From Chloroflexota bacterium (lineage in GTDB: Bacteria; Chloroflexota; Anaerolineae; Caldilineales; Caldilineaceae), in contig QEUY01000126.1 of NCBI GenBank assembly GCA_003577365.1, positions 1-8,327 on the forward strand: a stretch of DNA of 8,327 bases. The letters are read 5' to 3'. The notes under the pieces were generated by a model that was given only the letters and a program-made list of their open reading frames with translations, had not been told where the DNA came from and made no database searches. The stretch's first letter is position 1. Each line of letters starts with the position of its first letter. Shown one piece after another: positions 1-5,804 of the stretch. Both the position numbers and the translations under genes were made by a program.

Positions 1-58
1 GACGCAAGCGTTGCAGGCCTGGCGCGACATGCTGGGCTGGTTTGCGGCGCATGTCTAG
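1..58 (+). CDS. C-terminal end of a dienelactone-hydrolase/alpha-beta hydrolase-like protein (partial)
   Basis: Reading from base 2, eighteen sense codons run to a TAG at 56-58. The peptide ends AWRDMLGWFAAHV. A closing amphipathic helix of the form AW..tL.FF..hL is what I know from the end of dienelactone hydrolase and related alpha/beta hydrolases, so that is the best guess. The catalytic residues lie outside the window. No terminator hairpin is visible behind the stop. The frame is open and the helix is plausible, but eighteen residues cannot prove a family, so the function is a weak inference. Confidence 0.5.
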   Translation, partial: TQALQAWRDMLGWFAAHV

Positions 59-66
59 ACAGGATG

Positions 67-278
67 TCATAGAGTCAGGTAGGTATCTCGAAGGGCTGCG
101 CACGCCGCGCAGTAAAGTACAACGAGATCAGGCTTGCGTCCAGGGTAGAGCCGCATGTCGCCGTGGAAACGGCCGCCCCCTTCTTGAGGAAGTAGCTGAC
201 GCCTGGCGTCTGGCCGATATGCCAGCCCGGCCTCATGGACACAGAACTGCCGGCGCGGTCACGCTGCTGGGCCGGCAA
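67..278 (-). pseudogene. Frameshifted C-terminal remnant of a serine hydrolase (beta-lactamase family)
   Basis: Two overlapping minus-strand frames each carry half of a recognisable C-terminus. The upstream frame (from about 278 down to the C-run at 176-180) reads GWHIGQTPGVSYFLKKG. The downstream frame continues GGRFHGDMRLYPGRKPDLVV and stops with TGA at 67-69. Joined, they give the pattern GWHIG...(Y/F)..KxGGGxFHxxMRLYP...vVv, which is typical of the end of class C beta-lactamase-like serine hydrolases, including the GGG-F-H stretch after the last active-site motif. One extra G in the G5 run (C5 on the plus strand, 176-180) would restore one frame. Upstream, an in-frame TGA interrupts the reading just before the TTG at 276-278, and the rhomboid gene occupies the space where the rest would be, so the N-terminal catalytic part (SxxK) is missing. 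I therefore call it a decayed fragment. A sequencing error could explain the frameshift but not the missing N-terminus. Confidence 0.65.
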
Positions 279-316
279 GTCTGTCGCTCATGGCCCTTTA
301 CCCGTCCGTTCTCCCT

Positions 317-988
317 TTATATTCGTCGCCGGAAGAGCCTGGCAAGCACCCAGCCCGCCACGAAGCCACCCACATGCGCCCAATAGGCGATGCCCCCACT
401 TTCGCCACTGGCCGCAGCCAATGACCCTAGGCCGCTGAAGAACTGGAGCACAAACCAGAGCGCAATATAGATAAAGGCCGACGCTCGCCCGATCTGGACA
501 AAGGGGCCAAAGAACATAAACATCCGCACCATGCCTCGCGGAAAAAGCACGATATAGCCGCCCAATACACCGGCAATCGCGCCGCTGGCCCCCACGCTGG
601 GAATGGGTGACGATGGATCGATAAGGATTTGGAGACCACTCGCCAGCAGGCCGGTCACCAGGTAAAACCCTAGATAGCGACCGGCGCCCATCCGGTCCTC
701 CACGTTGTCGCCAAAGATCAGCAGATAGAGCATGTTGCCCAGGAGATGGAGCCAACTTCCATGGAGAAACATCGACGTCACCAGGGTGTACAACCGCTCG
801 CCGCTGCTGATGGCTTGCGGAATGGCGCCGTAGCGCAGGATGAAGCTGTTGAGACCCGCTTCTCCCCCGCCGGCTAGGATCATCCATTCGTAGAAAAAGA
901 CCAGCCCATTGAGAATGACAAGCGTCACCGTCATGGCGGGAAAGCGCCGCCGCGCCGGGTGTTCGTCGGTTCCGATAGGAATGAACAT
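317..988 (-). CDS. Rhomboid family intramembrane serine protease
   Basis: This 223-residue polytopic protein should cleave transmembrane segments of partner proteins within the membrane. The family marks are all present. HGSWLHLLGN (76-85) has the oxyanion-side His and Asn, GDNVEDRMG (93-101) is the usual loop, GASGA holds the catalytic Ser at residue 135, and AHVGGFVAG supplies the partner His at 205. About six hydrophobic segments fit the basic six-helix rhomboid core. It starts with a short cytoplasmic tail (MFIPIGTDEHPARRRFP) typical of bacterial short rhomboids, and ends in RLFRRRI. The ATG at 986-988 is preceded by AGGAGT (995-1000 on the plus strand) at a six-base distance, which settles the start. 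It is the last gene of a minus-strand run, 69 bases behind the cofE-like gene, and may be co-transcribed with it. The substrate cannot be inferred. Confidence 0.93.
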   Translation of the reverse strand: MFIPIGTDEHPARRRFPAMTVTLVILNGLVFFYEWMILAGGGEAGLNSFILRYGAIPQAISSGERLYTLVTSMFLHGSWLHLLGNMLYLLIFGDNVEDRMGAGRYLGFYLVTGLLASGLQILIDPSSPIPSVGASGAIAGVLGGYIVLFPRGMVRMFMFFGPFVQIGRASAFIYIALWFVLQFFSGLGSLAAASGESGGIAYWAHVGGFVAGWVLARLFRRRI

Positions 989-994
989 GAGCCT

Positions 995-1000
995 ACTCCT
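995..1000 (-). promoter_or_regulatory. Ribosome binding site of the rhomboid gene
   Basis: AGGAGT on the minus strand lies six bases before the ATG at 986-988 and supports that start. Confidence 0.6.
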
Positions 1001-1057
1001 GCGCTGTGAGCGGATACCTACACGGCTTGGGAATGCGCCTGCCTGTTAGCGGCGACA

Positions 1058-1822
<765 letters not shown>

Positions 1823-1886
1823 AGCACAAAATCTCTCTAGCGGATGCAAAATCGGCGGATGATGGGTGATGCTTGTTGTTCACTGA

Positions 1887-2750
1887 CTAACGGCGGCGAC
1901 GGCGCGGCGGCGGGGCGGGCCTGTTGACCGGCGGCAGCGCCGTGCGCAGAAACGCCAAGACTGCTTCAAGGACGCCGCCGCCGACGGCGAGCGACTTGTC
2001 GGAGGCTGTGAAGCAGTAGGCAGGCCGGGCGCGCGGGTCCAGATCGCCGATCTTCATGCCGCTGTGGACATAGACCGTGGGATGCACCAGCCCGCGCAGC
2101 ACACCGGCAAAGGGCGCCACCACCGGCCGCCTCCCCTCGGCGCTGCGCACAGTCGCGATGATCGCGCCTGAGGGCACACGGTCGCCGATGGCATAGTGGG
2201 CCAGGACATAGCCATCCTGCGGGGCGCGCAGCACGCGGCTCAAATTGGGCGGCACGCCGGGCAGCGCGCCCGGTTGGCCGGTGTCGGGTTCGGCGCTGCC
2301 CTGGTGGATGGCGCGGCCCAGGTTATGGCCGCGGTTGGTTTCAATCACCACATGGCAATCTTGGCCCGCGTTGAACCCCGGCCCCAGCGCCACCACCAAG
2401 CGCGCGTCGTGGATGCGCGTGCCCAGGTTGCGTTTGGCCATGATCGCATCGACCACGACGACCGGCTTCGCCACGGCGCGCACCTGAGCTTCCGGGTCGA
2501 CCAGCACAGGGATCGCGCCGGCTGCCCAGGCGCTTTTGATCTCGGCGGGCAGACAGCGCCGCCCGCACACCTCTTCGACCATCGTCTGCCCGGCAAAGAC
2601 CGCCTCGGCAAAGGCCACGCTGCGCCGCACCGTCAGCGGGTGCTCTAGCTCGGTCATGAGCACAGGAAAGCCGCTGCGATGCAGGCGCAGCGCCACCCCG
2701 CTGGCGAGGTCGCCTGCGCCTTTGATGAGGACGGGCACATGCTGGAACAT
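1887..2750 (-). CDS. yqeB: YqeB/EF2563-type protein of the selenium-dependent molybdenum hydroxylase system
   Basis: This 287-residue protein resembles the YqeB (EF2563) family, which is linked by gene neighbourhood to maturation of selenium-dependent molybdenum hydroxylases. Its biochemical activity is not established. The N-terminus has a dinucleotide-binding-like glycine motif, IKGAGDLASGVALRLHRSG (9-27). The family core VVDAIMAKRN (99-108) and GPGFNAGQDCHVVIETNRGH (123-142) follows. A C-terminal segment (about 177-240) looks like a barrel-sandwich (lipoyl/biotinyl-like) domain: APQDGYVLAHYAIGDRVPSG, VVAPFAGVLRGL, GMKIGDLDPR. The tail is unusual, ending PAPPPRRRRR. The ATG at 2748-2750 has GGAG only three bases upstream, so a GTG at 2736-2738 is an alternative. 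It starts 15 bases behind the ATPase stop and precedes cofE, so an operon is likely. No selD, xdh or mocA gene lies in the window. Confidence 0.85.
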   Translation of the reverse strand: MFQHVPVLIKGAGDLASGVALRLHRSGFPVLMTELEHPLTVRRSVAFAEAVFAGQTMVEEVCGRRCLPAEIKSAWAAGAIPVLVDPEAQVRAVAKPVVVVDAIMAKRNLGTRIHDARLVVALGPGFNAGQDCHVVIETNRGHNLGRAIHQGSAEPDTGQPGALPGVPPNLSRVLRAPQDGYVLAHYAIGDRVPSGAIIATVRSAEGRRPVVAPFAGVLRGLVHPTVYVHSGMKIGDLDPRARPAYCFTASDKSLAVGGGVLEAVLAFLRTALPPVNRPAPPPRRRRR

Positions 2751-2765
2751 ATGCTCCAGTGTAAC

Positions 2766-4151
2766 TCAGGTCGAGGCGGGAATAAAGCGGTAGCCCTGGC
2801 CGCGTTCGTTTTCAATCGTGCCGATGGGCGGGGAGACCTGCGCCAGTTCGAGCCGCAGCCGCCGGATCGCCTCCTGCACGCGGCGCGGCGAGGCGTCGGG
2901 CCGCTTCCAAACGTCGGCCAGCAACTGCTCCGGGGTGATGACGGCGTGGCTGTGGCTTTGGAAATAGCGCAGCAGCGCGCTTTCGGTCTTGGTCAACTGC
3001 GCGTACAGGGCGTCGTGGGCCAGCGGCGTGGGCGCAGCCTGCGTGCGCGCCGCCAGCGCCGCAGCCCGCGCCAGCCGGTTCGCCAAAAATTCGCCAAAAA
3101 GCGGCGAAAACAGCCGGTAGCTCTGCTGGTTGTAGATCACCATGCTCTGATTGATCAGCCAGTTGAGGGTCGAGATCTGGTTGCGTTCGACCTGGTCGAC
3201 GCGCAGTTTGCCCGCCACCAGCCGCTCGACCACGCCCATCAGCCGCGCCGGGTCGATCCGCCGCGGCGGGTTGTGGAGCGTGCGCCAAAAAGTGACAAAG
3301 AGCAGCCGGCCATGTTCGGCCAGACGCAGCCGCACCAACGGCAGCTCCTCGGCACAGATGCGCCCGTCGGGGCCTAACATCCCCTGGACCTCAGAGAGGA
3401 TGTCGTCCAGCCGGTAGAGCAGATAGGGGTGGTTGCCGGTCCACTGCAAGAGCGGCTCCTCGATCTGGGTCATGGCGGGAAAACGGGCGCGATAGGCGGC
3501 CAGCCACTGCCGCGCCGCCTCGGTTTCCAGCAGCCCCACAAAAAGCTGGGTCATCACATTGAAGAGCGGCGACGCGGCCAGGTCGCGGTCGAGGTCATGC
3601 AGCGGCTGTTCCGTGGCGATCACCAAGCCTACCTCGCGCGCCAGCGGGCGCAGCGCGTCGACCGTCTCGGGCGTGAGCAGTTCCTGTTCCAGCAGGATGT
3701 CGAAGTTGTCGAGCAGCAGCACCAGCCGGTAGCCCAGTCGGCTGAGCCGGCGGCCTACCTGCCCGATGCGCCGCCCCGGCTCACCCTCCGGCTCGCCGGC
3801 CAGGTCAATCGTCGCCTGGGCCAAGAGATCGGCCAGGCGACCGGCGATGTGGCCCAGCAGATCGCCGCGCGCCTCATGCCAATCGCAGTCGACCAACAGC
3901 ACCAGCACGCGTTCAGCCTCGCGAAACGGCAGGGGCCGCCAGTCCGCCAGTTCGGCGCTGCGCAGCGGGCCTTGGGGCGAGGCCAGATGCGCCAGCAGCC
4001 GGCTCTTACCCGCCAGCTTGGAGCCGACAAGCGAGACGCTGGCGGGCTGCGGCACAGCCAAGACACCCGCCACGATCTCGCGCATCAGCCGTTCCCGGCC
4101 AAAAAACTGGTCCTTGACGCGTTCCACACGCTCCTTCCTTCCCGCCGTCAT
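2766..4151 (-). CDS. P-loop (STAND-like) ATPase with C-terminal OmpR-type winged helix, putative regulator
   Basis: The 461-residue protein begins with a short basic stretch and FFGRERLMREIV, a pattern common at the front of AAA/STAND NTPase modules. Walker A is GSKLAGKS (43-50) and Walker B is RLVLLLDNFD (142-151), with Asp148 as the likely metal ligand. GNHPYLLYRL (239-248) matches the GxP region of STAND/AAA-like ATPases. A helical region follows to about 370. The last 75 residues (about 383-458) form a winged helix of the OmpR/PhoB C-terminal type: LTKTESALLRYF, ITPEQLLADVW, RRVQEAIRRLRLEL, GTIENERGQGYRF. It is thus probably an ATP-switched DNA-binding regulator. The order, ATPase first and DNA-binding last, is opposite to SARP/MalT-like layouts. 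The ATG at 4149-4151 lacks a clear ribosome site. A TTG at 4158-4160 would add three residues, and the frame is open up to about 4244. It heads the minus-strand operon and faces the 68-residue gene across the control region. Its ligand is unknown. Confidence 0.8.
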   Translation of the reverse strand: MTAGRKERVERVKDQFFGRERLMREIVAGVLAVPQPASVSLVGSKLAGKSRLLAHLASPQGPLRSAELADWRPLPFREAERVLVLLVDCDWHEARGDLLGHIAGRLADLLAQATIDLAGEPEGEPGRRIGQVGRRLSRLGYRLVLLLDNFDILLEQELLTPETVDALRPLAREVGLVIATEQPLHDLDRDLAASPLFNVMTQLFVGLLETEAARQWLAAYRARFPAMTQIEEPLLQWTGNHPYLLYRLDDILSEVQGMLGPDGRICAEELPLVRLRLAEHGRLLFVTFWRTLHNPPRRIDPARLMGVVERLVAGKLRVDQVERNQISTLNWLINQSMVIYNQQSYRLFSPLFGEFLANRLARAAALAARTQAAPTPLAHDALYAQLTKTESALLRYFQSHSHAVITPEQLLADVWKRPDASPRRVQEAIRRLRLELAQVSPPIGTIENERGQGYRFIPAST

Positions 4152-4243
4152 CTGGTCCAACTGCCGCGCTGCCCTGGCTGTCGCAGCGTCCCGCTGCCGC
4201 GCCGCATCACGCAGAGGATAGAGCCTGTCTCTGGGTGAAAAGA

Positions 4244-4249
4244 ATTATA
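4244..4249 (-). promoter_or_regulatory. Possible -10 element for the minus-strand operon
   Basis: An exact TATAAT lies on the minus strand in an AT-rich patch, about 90 bases before the regulator start. No good -35 box is found 16-18 bases upstream (the best is CAGCAA), so either an activator is needed or this is not a promoter. The site is embedded in the repeated TGTGTATAA motif, so a protein bound there would cover the -10. Confidence 0.4.
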
Positions 4250-4389
4250 CACAAAATTATGTATTCTTGCTGCCCGCAACCGCTAATAAGGCCACAAAAT
4301 ATCCACAATGTTTATGCATTGACAGCCACGACAGTGTGTGTTATCATGGGGTTGTTGTGCAATATACACAACTGCACATAATATACACC
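4245..4389. repeat. Four copies of a TTATACACA-like 9-mer (operator sites or DnaA-box-like sites)
   Basis: Reading the plus strand, TTATACACA is at 4245-4253, ATATCCACA at 4299-4307, ATATACACA at 4362-4370 and ATATACACC at 4381-4389, all in the same orientation. The first is an exact match to the bacterial DnaA-box consensus TTATNCACA. The next two differ by one base and the last by two. The copies flank both promoters: the first overlaps the minus-strand -10, and the third and fourth lie just past the plus-strand start site. They could be operators for the adjacent winged-helix regulator, or DnaA boxes. No replication genes are nearby. Confidence 0.5.
4319..4347 (+). promoter_or_regulatory. 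Strong sigma70-type promoter for the 68-residue gene
   Basis: TTGACA (4319-4324) is a perfect -35 box. Seventeen bases later comes TATCAT (4342-4347), preceded by TGT, which gives an extended -10. Transcription would begin near 4354, leaving a leader of about 92 bases before the ATG at 4446. This is the best promoter match I found in the window. Confidence 0.7.
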
Positions 4390-4418
4390 ACAACGGTGTG
4401 CGGCGCAAGTCATGCGCC
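4354..4418 (+). repeat. Three successive inverted repeats in the leader of the 68-residue gene
   Basis: GTTGTG-N7-CACAAC spans 4354-4372 and starts at the predicted transcription start, so it is a good operator candidate. ACACC-N5-GGTGT spans 4385-4399. GGCGCA-N5-TGCGCC spans 4402-4418 and ends 12 bases before the ribosome site. At RNA level they could fold into consecutive hairpins that protect the leader or control translation. The last one is the most stable. Confidence 0.5.
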
Positions 4419-4430
4419 AAGCAATCGCTT

Positions 4431-4437
4431 AAGGAGG
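4431..4437 (+). promoter_or_regulatory. Consensus ribosome binding site AAGGAGG
   Basis: AAGGAGG lies eight bases before the ATG at 4446. It is a full match to the anti-Shine-Dalgarno complement and the strongest in the window, so the small gene is very probably translated at a high rate. Confidence 0.8.
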
Positions 4438-4445
4438 TTTAGTTT

Positions 4446-4652
4446 ATGTATCCATTTGACATCAGCGCGGGGGTAGACCGCTACAACGAAATGCTGCGCG
4501 CAGCCGAGGAATATCGCCGTGCGGCGCGCTTTGGCACACCCGCCGAATCCCTGTTCAGCCGTATCGCCAAGCTGTTTACACGCCCCAATCAGCCGGCGCC
4601 GGCTGTGCAGGCTGCGCCGATCAATGGTCGCCCGGCGGCTTCGGCCCGCTGA
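4446..4652 (+). CDS. Small protein of 68 residues, function unknown
   Basis: I do not recognise this protein. It begins MYPFDISAGVDRYNEML and has a charged helix (about 10-29) with Glu and Arg spaced for an amphipathic surface. A second short basic helix follows (SLFSRIAKLFTR, 35-46), then a low-complexity Pro/Ala tail ending AASAR. There is no signal peptide, membrane segment, cysteine pair or helix-turn-helix. Despite its size it is well supported as a gene, with an excellent promoter, a perfect ribosome site, a structured leader and a terminator about 100 bases behind it. Expression as a single-gene unit is implied. It lies opposite the ATPase/winged-helix gene and shares the control region with it, so it may be a target or partner of that regulator. 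I recall short Tyr/Glu/Arg-rich proteins of similar look in other Chloroflexota, but without an assigned role. Confidence 0.75.
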   Translation: MYPFDISAGVDRYNEMLRAAEEYRRAARFGTPAESLFSRIAKLFTRPNQPAPAVQAAPINGRPAASAR

Positions 4653-4749
4653 CGCAGCCCAGGTCGGCCCATCTGGTTTGGCCTTTGAGCCGGCCAGTTG
4701 CGTGAAGACAACGCTATGCTGACCCATCTTAGCATCGCCGCTAATCGAT

Positions 4750-4788
4750 CAGGCCGGTTGTCGATGACGACAGCCGGCCTGCTGTTTT
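4750..4788 (+). terminator. Hairpin terminator behind the 68-residue gene
   Basis: A 14-base-pair stem (4750-4763 with 4768-4781, one G-U pair) closes a four-base ATGA loop and is followed by CTGTTTT (4782-4788). The T-run lies on the plus-strand side only, so it mainly ends the transcript of the small gene before it meets the convergent RraA-like gene. Confidence 0.65.
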
Positions 4789-4823
4789 GGGCGGTGCGCC
4801 GGCCAGTTCACTGGGCGGCGTGT

Positions 4824-5558
4824 TCAGCGCGTGCCGCTGCGTGTTACCTGGTCGCGCAGTTTGCGCAGGCGCGCCTGCGCCTCCCGGCGCGCTTCGGCAT
4901 AGGCCGCGGGCGAGGCTGTCCCCAGCCGCAGCACGTCGAGGAGCACCGCTTCCGCCGCCACATATTCATAGCCGATATCCGCCACTTCGGCGGCGATCTC
5001 CACCGGGATGGTCGTGACGCCGTTACCGTCGCCATGCAGCAGGTCGTCAGGATAGACGGTGAGGCCGCCGACATGCACCGGCACATGGAGCTGCACAAGA
5101 TGGTTATAGCCGTGCGAGCAGCACACGCCGCCGCTGAAGACCGGGAAGCTCAGGGCGCGCACCTGCGCCAAGTCGCGCCCCGTGCCGCTGGTGATCAGCC
5201 CCACCGCGCCGAAGGTCTGGTAGGTGGTACACATGACCTCGCCAAAGGTCGCCGCCGCCGACGGGTCATCCAGGTCTTGAAAGACGACCACCGGCGGGCC
5301 GGACAGCTCCGCAAAACGTTCGATCTGTTGTTGGATATCGGCGGGGCTTGCGCCTGGCCGCGGGGGTGCGGAGGCGCGCAGCGTGGCGGTCGCGGCAAAG
5401 CCGACCATCGCCGGCAGTTCCGGGAAAGCCGCCGTAATGCGCTGATCCATATAGCCTGCCGAGCGCGGGCGCACCTCAAACAGTTCGACGATGTTGCAGA
5501 TCGTCGCCGTATCAAAGGTGCGCAGCTTTTCGAGGAGTTCCAAAGTAACGGCCGTCAT
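4824..5558 (-). CDS. RraA-like protein (RraA / HMG-CHA aldolase fold family)
   Basis: This 244-residue protein belongs to the family often labelled RraA or, wrongly, dimethylmenaquinone methyltransferase. Members include metal-dependent 4-hydroxy-4-methyl-2-oxoglutarate (HMG) aldolases and oxaloacetate decarboxylases, as well as the RNase E inhibitor RraA. The core is visible: GEVMCTTYQTFGAVGL (106-121), then GTGRD with Arg128 and Asp129 at the canonical 22-residue distance from Gly106, and PDDLLHGDGNGVTTIP (170-185) in the usual PGDxxxxDxxGVxxxP position. The common DGxxRD is SGTGRD here, so the first Asp is Ser. An inserted CCSHGYNHL stretch (146-154) suggests a distinct subgroup. The C-terminus is a charged helix. 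Two ATGs are adjacent. AGGAGG (5563-5568) is one base from the first and four from the second (5556-5558), so I take the second. The gene stands alone and ends against the terminator region. The substrate is unknown. Confidence 0.85.
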   Translation of the reverse strand: MTAVTLELLEKLRTFDTATICNIVELFEVRPRSAGYMDQRITAAFPELPAMVGFAATATLRASAPPRPGASPADIQQQIERFAELSGPPVVVFQDLDDPSAAATFGEVMCTTYQTFGAVGLITSGTGRDLAQVRALSFPVFSGGVCCSHGYNHLVQLHVPVHVGGLTVYPDDLLHGDGNGVTTIPVEIAAEVADIGYEYVAAEAVLLDVLRLGTASPAAYAEARREAQARLRKLRDQVTRSGTR

Positions 5559-5562
5559 CATG

Positions 5563-5602
5563 CCTCCTAGTCGCTGGGTCTGGTCAGTTCACCCCCATTG
5601 TA
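5563..5602 (-). promoter_or_regulatory. Ribosome site and possible -10 box of the RraA-like gene
   Basis: AGGAGG (5563-5568, minus strand) sits unusually close to the paired ATGs and favours the second one. TACAAT (5597-5602, minus strand) could be a -10 box about 40 bases before the start, but no convincing -35 is seen at the right distance. Confidence 0.4.
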
Positions 5603-5643
5603 GGCCATCACCACGTCACAAAAAGTAAGGTGTCTACACCTCT

Positions 5644-5679
5644 GATCGCCCTGGTGATCGCCCTGGTGATCGCTCTGGC
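5644..5679. repeat. Three tandem copies of a 12-base unit
   Basis: GATCGCCCTGGT is repeated exactly at 5644-5655 and 5656-5667, and the third copy at 5668-5679 (GATCGCTCTGGC) has two changes. It lies in the 240-base divergent gap between the RraA-like gene and the membrane protein gene. It could be a clustered protein-binding site or a replication-slippage product. Beyond it, 5680-5790 holds nothing I can name. Confidence 0.8.
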
Positions 5680-5804
5680 GTGAACAGGATGAAAACGCGC
5701 TGCCAACGCAGGCGGCGCTATTCTGGATCGGCCCTGCAAAACTAAGCTTACGGCAGGCGGATGCTCGGCAGAGGGCCATAGTCACGATCTAGAGGGAGCA
5801 TGTC

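Noticed and set aside
42..386. Plus-strand frame of 114 codons at the left end
   Set aside because: It overlaps the end of the hydrolase gene, the serine hydrolase remnant and the rhomboid 3' end, and has a random-looking Arg-rich composition.
3429..4238. Long open plus-strand frame opposite the ATPase/winged-helix gene
   Set aside because: It is antisense to a gene with Walker motifs and a winged helix. The translation has biased Gln/Arg composition and no recognisable domain.
4244..4400. Chromosomal or plasmid replication origin
   Set aside because: One exact and two near DnaA boxes in AT-rich DNA are suggestive, but there are no dnaA, dnaN, parAB or rep genes in the window, no ordered AT 13-mers, and the sites coincide with promoter elements, so operators explain them better.
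4267..4476. 69-codon plus-strand frame in the divergent control region
   Set aside because: It contains the promoter, the repeated sites and the ribosome site of the small gene, lacks its own ribosome site, and looks like no known protein.
4713..4738. ATGCT-N10-AGCAT inverted repeat before the terminator
   Set aside because: The stem is only five base pairs with a long loop and no T-run, so it is not convincing as a terminator or operator.
4698..5570. Open plus-strand frame of 290 codons opposite the RraA-like gene
   Set aside because: It runs through the terminator hairpin and is antisense to a well-supported gene. The composition is His/Arg-rich with no family resemblance.
5630..5683. 17-residue hydrophobic peptide from GTG at 5630 (toxin-like)
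   Set aside because: There is no properly spaced ribosome site and no visible antitoxin or antisense RNA promoter, and the hydrophobic pattern is a by-product of the 12-base tandem repeat.
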